A stretch of 35,408 nt of DNA, taken from assembly GCA_002437495.1 (NCBI GenBank), contig DJQA01000013.1, positions 1-35,408 on the forward strand, given 5' to 3'. Shown here in pieces: positions 1-7,873 of the stretch (the first letter of the stretch is position 1; the number at the start of each line of letters is the position of its first letter). Source of the stretch: Prevotellaceae bacterium UBA6398. Lineage in GTDB: Bacteria > Bacteroidota > Bacteroidia > Bacteroidales > Bacteroidaceae. Under the pieces are notes generated by a model. That model searched no databases and had not been told where the DNA came from. It was given only the letters and a program-made list of their open reading frames with translations. The position numbers and the translations under genes were made by a program.

Positions 1-152
1 CCTTTTTTCCGGCCGCCATAACGTTGTATAAAGCATTAACTTACAAACCTTACCGTAAACCTCGCCACTGCAAGAAATTCAGGTACTCAGCCATTCCTTA
101 AGAACTCCGTTTCAACGGTATATTCATGTTCAAACGGCTGTATTGCAAAGAA

Positions 153-195
153 AAGCCTCCTGAACCGACCTTATTTGACTAAGGGGGCTTACTTT
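153..195 (+). terminator. Intrinsic terminator of a gene beyond the left edge
   Basis: AAGCCTCCT (153-161) pairs with AGGGGGCTT (182-190) through eight Watson-Crick pairs and one T-G wobble, followed by ACTTTTT. The shape fits a Rho-independent terminator for a plus-strand transcript entering from outside the window. Confidence 0.55.
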
Positions 196-199
196 TTCA

Positions 200-238
200 A
201 AAAATCATCCGCAACGCCTGCTTATGGGCATTGCGGAT
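200..238 (-). terminator. Hairpin with T-tract on the minus strand
   Basis: ATCCGCAA (207-214) pairs perfectly with TTGCGGAT (231-238). Read on the minus strand the stem is followed by GATTTTTTG, which fits a terminator, but no minus-strand gene is visible to its right. It could equally be a remnant or a structured RNA element. Confidence 0.35.
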
Positions 239-277
239 AGGCATTGTATGCTATTTTGAGTTTTAGCTGACAGCAAT

Positions 278-343
278 AATTATAAAGAACATTCCCTACA
301 AAAGGGCGCTTGTGCCGCTTGAGAGGGAAAGTTCTTTATAATT
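278..343. repeat. 66-bp imperfect inverted repeat
   Basis: The 13-nt arm AATTATAAAGAAC (278-290) and the adjacent TTCCCT (292-297) pair with AGGGAA (324-329) and GTTCTTTATAATT (331-343), with a single A-A mismatch between the two blocks. The 26-nt loop is GC-rich. It lies about 45 bp upstream of the promoter box of the first gene. Its role is unknown; it could be a regulatory site, a terminator-like structure or a miniature mobile remnant. Confidence 0.6.
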
Positions 344-387
344 TGCATATTTTTATCCTTAAATAAACTTATTTTCCAGTAATTGCC

Positions 388-395
388 TATATTTG
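388..395 (+). promoter_or_regulatory. Sigma-AB type -7 box
   Basis: TATATTTG matches the Bacteroides TAnnTTTG box and lies 22 bp before the ATG at 418. I see no good TTTG at -33, so it is either weak or dependent on an activator. It would drive the two-gene operon 418-3192 with a very short leader. Confidence 0.5.
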
Positions 396-417
396 CGATG
401 AATTAGCAAACTAACAA

Positions 418-900
418 ATGGGAATCAGAAAAATTTTAACATTATCGGCTTTCGTTGTAGGCTTGCAGGCTTCAGCCACCGATGTTTATGTTTACATGGC
501 AGGCAACTATGTTCCCGTGGCGTCCCTCGGCAACATTCGCAAAATTATCAACGGCAGCACCGGTACTACCCTTATTTCCGCGAAGGGGGATACGGTAAAT
601 GTAGAAAACGCGGCTTTCACTTACATAACATTCCACAGCACTTCGATTCCTGTGGGAATAGAAATCGAAAAGTCGGCAGGCACATACATAACCAGCGAGG
701 GTGGGGCGGTTCGTGTCAGCAGCTCCGCAACGCCTCAAAACATATCGCTCATATCCTACGATGGGGCGGTGTTTGCAAGCATAACGCCAACCGAAAGCGA
801 TGTTGTGGTTTCCACGGCCGGAATACCGGTGGGAGTATATGTAGTGAGTGTTGTAACTGCCGATGGAAAGAAACTTACAAAGAAAATCATCAAAAAGTAA
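418..900 (+). CDS. Small secreted protein with T9SS-like C-terminal tail
   Basis: A 160-aa protein with an N-terminal signal peptide (about residues 1-20, cleavage near QASA-T). The mature part begins with a segment of the kind 'VxxxxGNxxPVxxxxxIRKI', seen at the start of many Bacteroidales secreted proteins and weakly echoed in the next gene (EVDSISF). The C-terminus, GVYVVSVVTADGKKLTKKII, resembles the beta-strand-rich type A sorting tail of T9SS cargo. No catalytic motif is visible. The start at 418 is the first ATG after the -7 box. Only 6 bp separate it from the DUF5722 gene, so the two are almost certainly co-transcribed. The function is unrecognised; I infer a secreted accessory to its neighbour. 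Confidence 0.8.
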   Translation: MGIRKILTLSAFVVGLQASATDVYVYMAGNYVPVASLGNIRKIINGSTGTTLISAKGDTVNVENAAFTYITFHSTSIPVGIEIEKSAGTYITSEGGAVRVSSSATPQNISLISYDGAVFASITPTESDVVVSTAGIPVGVYVVSVVTADGKKLTKKIIKK

Positions 901-906
901 ACTACC

Positions 907-3192
907 ATGAAAAATTTCAGACGCAAAAACATATTTCCGCTTTGCTTCGCCGCAATTTCCGTTGCTTATGCAGCCGGCGTAACCGCCGACAGAATTGTAA
1001 CAGTTTACGGCAAGGGGCAGGCATTAGGCACTTTCCCGGCTACAGAAGTTGACAGTATCTCCTTTGGCAGCACCGGTTCGATGTTCAAGATTTACAATTC
1101 CTCACGCCAACAGCTTCTGCTAAAATCGCGCTCAAAGGTTGACAGTGTGGTGTTCAGCGGCGAGTTCGACAAGAGCTCATATCCGGAGCTCAACACTTCG
1201 AGTCTGTTCAACAACCTCACGGTATCGTATGACGGGAATACAAAGGAATATTCGATAAGCACCACCGGCGGCGACCCATATATATTCACAAAAACACTTA
1301 CAACCAACCTCCCGCCCGATTCGTGCGTACTCTCGTTCGAGTACAACTGTCCCAAGGGGGTGGGTAACCCGCAGATATTCTTCGCCGACCCCGTTAGCGA
1401 ACAGCGCTCCGTAATGGTGACCAAAATTCCCGCGACCGTGGGCAGCGAGTGGGCAACCTACAGGTACAACATAAGCAGGTTGCGCAAAAGTTTCAAGTGG
1501 GGAAATAAGGGCGACCGCCTGCGCATTGATTTCGGAAACTCTTCGGGCGTGGATATAAAGCTCCGCAATCTGCGCATACGCGTCATGACCGATGAGGAAA
1601 AGCGCCAAGAACAGATAGCCGACAGCATAGAAAAGGCCAAAGCCGCAATGGCAAGAAACCTCACCAACTATCTCGCGGCAGAATACGAGTCGAAGGTAAA
1701 AAATGTCGATGTGTCGTATGACAGCATTACCATATCAGGCACCTGTGTAGGGGAGGGAAAATACGCCATTGCCGATATTGCACCGTTCGAGGACGTTACC
1801 GAGACCGCGAAGTTCGACTACATAACCGCCATACCTAATGGCGATTTCACCGTTAAGGTTAAGCGCAAGTTGGTGCGCAGCTCATTGGCGAGATACGACC
1901 GTGCGCTTTCAAAATGGGCAATCGTAAGGATTAACGATGACGGCACGCACACCCTTGTGTCTCACGCACGCTACGCCGATGAGGTTTACGCCACATATTC
2001 CGCAGAGAAGTGCGATTTCAAGGGCAAGAAGGGCATAGCCGCCGGAGGAGGCTCGAAATACATAGCCGATTTCGACAGCTTAGACGTGCACAGCATAACC
2101 CAGAACGTTGTGCTAAGCAAAATAATATCAACCAAAAAGAGCAGCGCATTCTCTTCTCCTTACAGTTACGGCGGTAGTACGTACTACATAAACATGGGTG
2201 CGGTTGCAGGATATGATGCAACGCTCAAGGCAGCGCAAAAGAAAGGCATCGTGGTTGAGGCGATAATCCTCACGCCCACCGGTTCGGAATACACCGACCC
2301 CGAATGCACCGGCGGATACTACACCATGCCCAACATGACAACGGCGGCGGCCACAAACTTCTACGCCGCGTCGCTCGATTACCTTGCAAAGCGATACTCG
2401 AGCGGCGAAAACGGACGCATACACCATTGGATTATGCACAACGAAGTTGACGAGGGCGATACATGGACAAACATGGGCAGTCAGCCCGAGATGCGTTTCT
2501 ACGACAGGTATATCAAGTCAATGCGCCTTTGCTACAACATTGTGCGCCAGTACGATCAAAACGCCTCGGTGCTGGGTTCCTACACTCACACATGGTACAT
2601 TTCGGGCAATGATTTCTCGCCGCGAAATATGCTTGAGCAGAATGTGCTGTACTCCAAGGTCGAGGGAGACTTTCGCTGGGGAGTTGCGTATCATCCTTAC
2701 CCGATAAGCCTGCTCAAGCCCGAGTTTTGGACAGACGATAAGAGATACGCCATGTTCAGCAACAACTCCGCGTATGTAACCTTCTACAATCCCGAGGTGA
2801 TAAACGCCTGGATTCTTAAAAAGGAGCATCTTTACAAGGACGGCACCAAGCGCGTGCTGGTGTTCTCGGAACAGGGTACGAACTCGCCAACATACAGCGA
2901 TACCGACCTTGCAAAACAGGCGGCGGGGGCTGCATGGATTTGGAAAAAGATAACAAAACTCGATGGCATCGATGCAATGCAGTGGCACAACTGGGCCGAC
3001 AACCGGGCGGAGTTCGGACTGCGCATAGGCTTGCGCGCTTACTCGGAGGGCAAATTCAAGGATCTCGACCCCAAGCCCGTATGGTATGTTTGGCAGGCTG
3101 CCGGAACCGACAGGGAAGACGAGGTGTTTAAACCCTACCTCGGGGTGATTGGCATTTCATCGTGGAACGGAATAGTGAAGGCAGTTAAGTAA
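907..3192 (+). CDS. DUF5722 family secreted glycosidase-like protein
   Basis: A 761-aa protein with a signal peptide (about 1-22), a short IRKI/VDSISF-type N-terminal segment (about 25-90), a beta-sandwich-like region (about 95-230) and a C-terminal catalytic-looking domain (about 250-761). The last part matches my recollection of DUF5722, a TIM-barrel family related to clan GH-A glycosidases. HHWIMHNEVDEG (about 505-516) provides the NE pair expected of a general acid/base. FSEQGTNS (about 653-660) provides a candidate nucleophile glutamate. WHNWADNRAEFGLR follows near the end, as in the family. It should act on an extracytoplasmic carbohydrate; the substrate is unknown. There is no lipobox and no clear sorting tail on this protein, whereas its upstream partner has one. 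A terminator follows at 3232. Confidence 0.85.
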   Translation: MKNFRRKNIFPLCFAAISVAYAAGVTADRIVTVYGKGQALGTFPATEVDSISFGSTGSMFKIYNSSRQQLLLKSRSKVDSVVFSGEFDKSSYPELNTSSLFNNLTVSYDGNTKEYSISTTGGDPYIFTKTLTTNLPPDSCVLSFEYNCPKGVGNPQIFFADPVSEQRSVMVTKIPATVGSEWATYRYNISRLRKSFKWGNKGDRLRIDFGNSSGVDIKLRNLRIRVMTDEEKRQEQIADSIEKAKAAMARNLTNYLAAEYESKVKNVDVSYDSITISGTCVGEGKYAIADIAPFEDVTETAKFDYITAIPNGDFTVKVKRKLVRSSLARYDRALSKWAIVRINDDGTHTLVSHARYADEVYATYSAEKCDFKGKKGIAAGGGSKYIADFDSLDVHSITQNVVLSKIISTKKSSAFSSPYSYGGSTYYINMGAVAGYDATLKAAQKKGIVVEAIILTPTGSEYTDPECTGGYYTMPNMTTAAATNFYAASLDYLAKRYSSGENGRIHHWIMHNEVDEGDTWTNMGSQPEMRFYDRYIKSMRLCYNIVRQYDQNASVLGSYTHTWYISGNDFSPRNMLEQNVLYSKVEGDFRWGVAYHPYPISLLKPEFWTDDKRYAMFSNNSAYVTFYNPEVINAWILKKEHLYKDGTKRVLVFSEQGTNSPTYSDTDLAKQAAGAAWIWKKITKLDGIDAMQWHNWADNRAEFGLRIGLRAYSEGKFKDLDPKPVWYVWQAAGTDREDEVFKPYLGVIGISSWNGIVKAVK

Positions 3193-3231
3193 GACGAGAA
3201 ACAGCGTGGGAAACTTCTCACGAAAACATCC

Positions 3232-3272
3232 AACCGCAGTTCGGGCAGGCATGCCGGGACTGCGGTTTTATT
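3232..3272 (+). terminator. Intrinsic terminator after the DUF5722 gene
   Basis: AACCGCAGT (3232-3240) pairs perfectly with ACTGCGGTT (3259-3267), and an inner GC-rich palindrome extends the structure. TTATTT follows. It lies about 40 bp after the stop codon. Confidence 0.75.
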
Positions 3273-3387
3273 TGCCGGATAGCGATAAATGCGAAAAACA
3301 TGTAGCATTTTGACTTACGGTTAGAAAACGTTGTATTGAAAAGCTTTTGCAAGTTGTTGTTTGTCAGATAATAGGAAAAGGGAAAAT

Positions 3388-3471
3388 TATGTCCTATGTA
3401 GTTTTTCCTATGTCTGATGTAGTTTTTTCTACGTCTGACATGGTTTTCCCAATGTCCAATGTGGCTTTCGC
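3388..3471 (+). repeat. 21-bp repeat array A (4 units)
   Basis: Four contiguous units of exactly 21 bp start at 3388, 3409, 3430 and 3451. Each has a 13-14 bp core of the TAYRTCSGAYRTA type followed by a T-rich spacer; the last unit decays and ends in CTTTCGC. The first unit is identical over all 21 positions to the third unit of array D. Five such arrays occur in the window, all between genes. Confidence 0.9.
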
Positions 3472-3604
3472 AGATATCCGTGCAAATCGGTTAGCCAACA
3501 CGTGGCAGCAAATTTCAGTCAAATGCAGAGTCCCCCGCATGTGCAATTCAAGCCTCTGTTTTGTATGCGCGAAAATCGCTGTACGAATGGCGCCTTTGTT
3601 GAAA

Positions 3605-3638
3605 CAAATTACAAAATGCTGTAGCATTTTGTAATTTG
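3605..3638. repeat. Perfect 15-bp-stem hairpin
   Basis: CAAATTACAAAATGC (3605-3619) and GCATTTTGTAATTTG (3624-3638) are perfect reverse complements around the loop TGTA. No T-tract follows, so it is not a classical terminator. TGTAGCATTTTG also occurs about 310 bp upstream, near 3300. It could be a dyad operator or a structured RNA. Confidence 0.7.
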
Positions 3639-3794
3639 ATTGTAGGCGTAAACCGTGTGGCGGAAGATAATTTGCAAAAAAAATGCTTTTTTGGCGAAAA
3701 CTTAGCACGTCGGGAAAAATATTTTGCTATATTTGTGGTAGTAAAACAGATTCAATATTCACTAAACCTAAGCATTACCTGAAACTAACCAAAA

Positions 3795-3820
3795 GGGAGG
3801 GATGATAAAAATTCCCTCCC
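3795..3820. repeat. GGGAGGG hairpin
   Basis: GGGAGGGA (3795-3802) pairs with TCCCTCCC (3813-3820) around a 10-nt loop. It lies 60 bp downstream of an orphan TATATTTG box (3728-3735), so a short untranslated transcript may run through it. The T-tract is poor. Confidence 0.4.
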
Positions 3821-3986
3821 ACAGGTTCACCCCTCTCCTTTCCTTTTTTGTTTTTTGCAATGCCGAAAGTGCGTTTTGGTATCATAGAAATTGCTAAACC
3901 TAAAGTGCGTTTTGCAATTTTGCATACCGAACGAATGTACAGTATAAAAAATTTCATAGAAAAACAAGGTTTTTCAGTATTATGAT

Positions 3987-4017
3987 TTTGTTCGTTCACT
4001 ATTATTTCACATATTTG
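3987..4017 (+). promoter_or_regulatory. Promoter of the 1196-aa secreted protein gene
   Basis: TTTG at 3987-3990 and CATATTTG at 4010-4017 are separated by 19 bp, matching the Bacteroides -33/-7 arrangement with one mismatch in the -7 box. It predicts a start of transcription near 4024 and a leader of about 118 nt before the ATG at 4142. Confidence 0.6.
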
Positions 4018-4141
4018 CAAAGAGTAGAGTTCAACAACGTAAAAGAATCTAAGGGCCTCGAAAACTTATTCTAACCACAGGATGTAAGCCTCGTGTGTTA
4101 AATTGGTAAATTATTGCTGTTTATTTTTAAGTTCATATTTT

Positions 4142-7100
4142 ATGAAAAAATTCGTTACTAAAATGATTGCCCTTGCGGTGCTGCTGGTGTTGGCGTCGGG
4201 GGCGACTGTTTTCGCCACCAACGACGGCGGAGATCCTGCGGAGGAGCAAACCCTCCAAGAGCTTTTGGACAGTTTCAAGTTTGGGGTTGATGACTACGCT
4301 TACGGCACAGGACCGGGCTATGTTGGAGACAAAGCTGTTTATGGAGAGTTTTTCGACATATACAGCGATGCCATTCAGATGGCTGGCAGCACAACTGCAA
4401 CCGATGAGGAGAAGGCGGCAATGTGCGTCAAGCTTAAAGATGCCAAGGCAAAGGTGGATGCGGCCATAAACCCTGTTGTCGATGGCACCTACTATATTGT
4501 AACCGCCCACAGCGCGTTTGCCGATAAGGATACCATGGCGTGGTTCGCGCCACGCGAGGGCAACTATCCCGGCTGGAAGAAGAAGGCCTCCAAGGTAACC
4601 TTCATGTGGAAAGTAAAGAAGCTCGAGGACGGCAACTACTCAATACAGAGCCTTTCCACCGGACAGTATGTTAACCACAACGACGTAATCGATGGCCAGG
4701 AGACCAACATGTACATGACCGATGCACTCGAAACCGAGCAGGTGTTTGAGAACATCAGCCCAAACGGACAGTTCAACATCCACTGCCTTGGCGCAAACTG
4801 GACTTACAACATCCAGCACCACAACTCCGGCAGCAGCACAAACGGGCCTATCGGAAACTGGAGCGACAAGAATGTGAACGGCGAGGGAGCGTGGAGGCTA
4901 ATCCCCGTGAGCGAGGCTGACCTTGCCGCAGCCGAGGCAACCCGCAATCACGACCTATTGGAGGTTGGCGTCAATTCGTTCATTGAAAACGACTATGCCT
5001 TCGGCACCGACCCCGGACAGTATTCAAAGACGGCTTTCGACGCGATGAAAGCAGAAGTTGCGGCCTCGAAGAAGTTGCTTGCCGACAGCGTGAACGTTCA
5101 CGGCGAAGCAGACTATAAGGTTGCCCTCGACAAACTTACGGCAGCAAAGGCGGCTCTCAACGCATCGCTTGTTGAAGTAACCGATGGATATTACACAATA
5201 TCCAACAACACATACAACGCGGTTGCAAACAGAGGTGTCATTTGCCAGGCTTGGGGTTTGAATAACAGCTACCTGTACGGTTTCAATTGGGAGGTCGACA
5301 ACCCGGCGTTCATCTGGAAAATAACCAAGCTCGCAAACGGAAACTATTCCATACAGAACCATGAAACGGGCGAGTACATAAACTCAACCGATCTGTTCGA
5401 GCAGGGCGCGAGCATAAACCTTACTAAGACTCACACCACCGACCAGGTTATAAGGCGCAAAAAGGGCGAACGGTTCAACATTGCCGATGCCACCAGCGTA
5501 AGCAGGGGCTTCGGGTATGCAACAGGCGACGGCCTCGTTTGGATTATTGCCTCCGGAAGCGCAAGCGACCTCTATTTACACAAGTTCACCGAAGAGGAAG
5601 TAGCAAACCTTGCCACGACATACGCTCAGCGTCTCCGCACCGACAGCCTGCGCGACCTCATAACGGAAATCGGCGTGCGCGCTAACAGCGACTCCGTATA
5701 TACAATCGACATGGAGAGCCCCGTTGTTACCGAGGCTTCACAGCTGTTTATAACCAATCAATCAACCGAGAGTGCCGACCTCGGCAATCTTATCGACAAC
5801 AACTTCGACACATTCTGCACAAGCGCTTGGAACGAAAGCACAGTGGGCGGCACCGACGACCCCGATGGTTATCATGCCATACGCGTTGATGCCGGCGAAG
5901 GCAAGATACTTCCACGCAACTTGGGTTTCCATTGGCGTGCGCGCGGCTCATCGTGGATAGCAATGTATCGCCCAACCGATGTTAAGTTTTATGCAAGCAA
6001 CGATGGCAAGAACTGGGATTTAATAGGCGAACGCAAGAACCCTGAGGCCGGATTTACCACTACGGCCGAAAAACCCGAGTACACCAGCACAGAACCTGTA
6101 ATTCTCGGCAAGCCTTACCGCTACATTAATATGGAGGTAATAAAAACCAACACCAACGACCTTGGCAAATATGGTAAACCTTTCTTCCAATTCTCCGAGT
6201 TTAACGCTTACCCGATGAACGCCAAGTTCAACGAAAAGCTCAACGACCCCGAAATAATCCAGGCTGTAAAGAATCTGCGCGAGGCGATTGCAGTTGCGCA
6301 GGAGAAAGTCGACAACAATAACGCAACTTCAAAGGATATTTCAGACTTGCGCACAGCTTACAATAATTTGCTGCTCGTTTGGAAAGACACCACCGACATC
6401 TGCAAAATATACAACAAGGCTAAGGCGTTTGCTCCCAAGATTGTTGTAGGCGAAGAGCCGTTCTGTTTCCCCTCTGAAAAGGTTTCTGACTTCGAGGACG
6501 CTCTTGTTGAGGTTGATGATGCTTATCCTTTCGAGGATATAGGCCAGCGCGAGGTTGCGCGCCTTGACACACTTCTCACCCGCGCTTACAATGCATTGAT
6601 TAACTCTATGTACGGCCCCGACCCCGACACCTGGTATTTTGTTGCTTGTGCCGACGAAACGGCTGTTGACCGTAGCGGAAATCCCGTCAAGGGCAAATAT
6701 ACCTACATGGGCGGATATTCCGCTTCGGATGGTATGGGTTGCATCGGCCTCGAAGGAAACGACCGAGACTTGCGTCGTGTTTGGAAGTTCGAGGCTACCG
6801 GCACTCCCAACGTTTACAACATGATTTGTGTAGCCAACGGCTGGCCCATCAACCGTGGTCCTGTGCGTCTTGAGGCTGTAGGCGAGGGGCAGTTTGCCAT
6901 ATATACCGGCGCAGACCTTAACTTGGCTTATTACATTGATCCCAATCCGCTTCCCGGCGTTCCGAACATGGCGGGGAAAGATCCTGTTACAAACGGCTGG
7001 GGCGCATGGTCAATTGAAGTTATTTCACCCGAAATGACACGGCGCATAAACCTGATAGCCGACAAGGTTTTCGCAATGGTTAATGCGTTCGACACCGATG

Positions 7101-7732
7101 CTCTTCCCACTGCATACACCGAAGGTCATGACGTTAAGACTTACAGCGTATGCGGCTACGAAGTTGGTGAGGACGGCAAGACCATCACCGCAATAAACCT
7201 CACAGAGTTTGTTCCCGATGATGAATTGGGCGGCATACCGGCAGGCACACCGTTTGTTATGGTTATCGATGGCGACAAGGAATACGATGGAAAAACAAAG
7301 GTTACAATAGACCTGCATCCCGCCCACGGCGGAAATGTTACCAACGAGGCCAAGATGGTAAACGGTCTTTGCGGTACGTTTGCTTCATGGCCTTTCCCGT
7401 CTCCGCTGATTTATTTCAAGGAGAACGTGGCGCGAGTATATACCCCCGCACAAGGATGGACTCTTGATCCTCTTGACGCTTATGTTGACCAAAGCAAGAT
7501 TGTAAACAATCCTAACGCTTCAATCGACAAGGTTATCCCTGTTGACAGCAAATACTCTTCGATTGAAATTCCCAATGCCATTGCGTCTTTGGTCAGCCCG
7601 GGCAGGGCGCTTGTTGACGTTTATACCGTTGACGGTGTGCTCGTAAGAAAGAACGTAAAGGCTGCCACGGCTACCAAGGGCTTGAAGAAAGGTGTTTACA
7701 TTGTAGGCAAGAACAAGATTCTTGTAAAGTAA
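4142..7732 (+). CDS. Large modular secreted adhesin-like protein with T9SS-like tail
   Basis: The protein is 1196 aa. I chose the ATG at 4142 rather than the in-frame one at 4103 because MKKFVTKM begins a clean signal peptide (about 1-25). Visible modules are: a helical FIVAR-like repeat (about 31-113); a beta-trefoil-like domain (about 115-253, YYIV and GNYSIQSLSTGQYVN); a second helical repeat and second trefoil-like domain (about 270-343 and 347-483, GNYSIQNHETGEYIN); a discoidin/F5-8 type C-like domain (about 520-690, ASNDGKNWDLIGE); two more helical repeats (about 700-826); a third trefoil-like domain (about 828-966); a beta-rich region; and a C-terminal sorting-like tail ending GVYIVGKNKILVK. 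No catalytic motif is visible. I infer a carbohydrate-binding, surface or secreted protein. A strong terminator follows. Confidence 0.85.
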   Translation: MKKFVTKMIALAVLLVLASGATVFATNDGGDPAEEQTLQELLDSFKFGVDDYAYGTGPGYVGDKAVYGEFFDIYSDAIQMAGSTTATDEEKAAMCVKLKDAKAKVDAAINPVVDGTYYIVTAHSAFADKDTMAWFAPREGNYPGWKKKASKVTFMWKVKKLEDGNYSIQSLSTGQYVNHNDVIDGQETNMYMTDALETEQVFENISPNGQFNIHCLGANWTYNIQHHNSGSSTNGPIGNWSDKNVNGEGAWRLIPVSEADLAAAEATRNHDLLEVGVNSFIENDYAFGTDPGQYSKTAFDAMKAEVAASKKLLADSVNVHGEADYKVALDKLTAAKAALNASLVEVTDGYYTISNNTYNAVANRGVICQAWGLNNSYLYGFNWEVDNPAFIWKITKLANGNYSIQNHETGEYINSTDLFEQGASINLTKTHTTDQVIRRKKGERFNIADATSVSRGFGYATGDGLVWIIASGSASDLYLHKFTEEEVANLATTYAQRLRTDSLRDLITEIGVRANSDSVYTIDMESPVVTEASQLFITNQSTESADLGNLIDNNFDTFCTSAWNESTVGGTDDPDGYHAIRVDAGEGKILPRNLGFHWRARGSSWIAMYRPTDVKFYASNDGKNWDLIGERKNPEAGFTTTAEKPEYTSTEPVILGKPYRYINMEVIKTNTNDLGKYGKPFFQFSEFNAYPMNAKFNEKLNDPEIIQAVKNLREAIAVAQEKVDNNNATSKDISDLRTAYNNLLLVWKDTTDICKIYNKAKAFAPKIVVGEEPFCFPSEKVSDFEDALVEVDDAYPFEDIGQREVARLDTLLTRAYNALINSMYGPDPDTWYFVACADETAVDRSGNPVKGKYTYMGGYSASDGMGCIGLEGNDRDLRRVWKFEATGTPNVYNMICVANGWPINRGPVRLEAVGEGQFAIYTGADLNLAYYIDPNPLPGVPNMAGKDPVTNGWGAWSIEVISPEMTRRINLIADKVFAMVNAFDTDALPTAYTEGHDVKTYSVCGYEVGEDGKTITAINLTEFVPDDELGGIPAGTPFVMVIDGDKEYDGKTKVTIDLHPAHGGNVTNEAKMVNGLCGTFASWPFPSPLIYFKENVARVYTPAQGWTLDPLDAYVDQSKIVNNPNASIDKVIPVDSKYSSIEIPNAIASLVSPGRALVDVYTVDGVLVRKNVKAATATKGLKKGVYIVGKNKILVK

Positions 7733-7751
7733 TCCCCACTTCCGAATACAG

Positions 7752-7790
7752 AAAATCCCGCACGGCTTACTTCGTGCGGGATTTTTGTTT
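7752..7790. terminator. Strong bidirectional terminator
   Basis: AAAATCCCGCACG (7752-7764) pairs perfectly with CGTGCGGGATTTT (7773-7785) around an 8-nt loop and is followed by TGTTT. The A-run on the left also serves as a T-tract on the minus strand, so it can end both the plus-strand gene (stop at 7732) and the convergent amtB transcript. Confidence 0.85.
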
Positions 7791-7873
7791 GCAGTCCCCG
7801 GCAAATATCCGTAAAACCCTCCTTGTTTGAAACCGGTTGTTTGTTACGGTGTATTGCCTTGAACAGGTGCTTG

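Larger units (their letters stand above)
1..417. other. Gene-free left edge with hairpins and a promoter
   Basis: No credible coding sequence is visible in these 417 bases. They hold a plus-strand terminator-like hairpin (153-195), a second hairpin whose T-tract lies on the minus strand (200-238), a long imperfect inverted repeat (278-343) and a -7 promoter box (388-395) in front of the first gene. The terminator suggests that a plus-strand gene ends just outside the window. Confidence 0.6.
3193..4141. other. 950-bp gene-free region with a repeat array, hairpins and promoters
   Basis: No convincing gene. It contains the terminator of the DUF5722 operon (3232-3272), the first 21-bp repeat array (3388-3471), a perfect 15-bp-stem hairpin (3605-3638), an orphan -7 box TATATTTG (3728-3735), a GGGAGGG hairpin (3795-3820), two copies of AAAGTGCGTTTTG (3866-3878 and 3902-3914) and the promoter of the next gene. 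Open frames across the array translate to seven-residue SDVVF-like repeats only because the period is 21 bp. Confidence 0.6.

Noticed and set aside
3388..3471. Possible CRISPR array or heptapeptide-repeat protein
   Set aside because: The 21-bp units have no unique spacers and no cas genes are near. The SDVVF-like translation appears only because 21 is a multiple of three; frames open on either strand and lack starts, signals or conserved ends.
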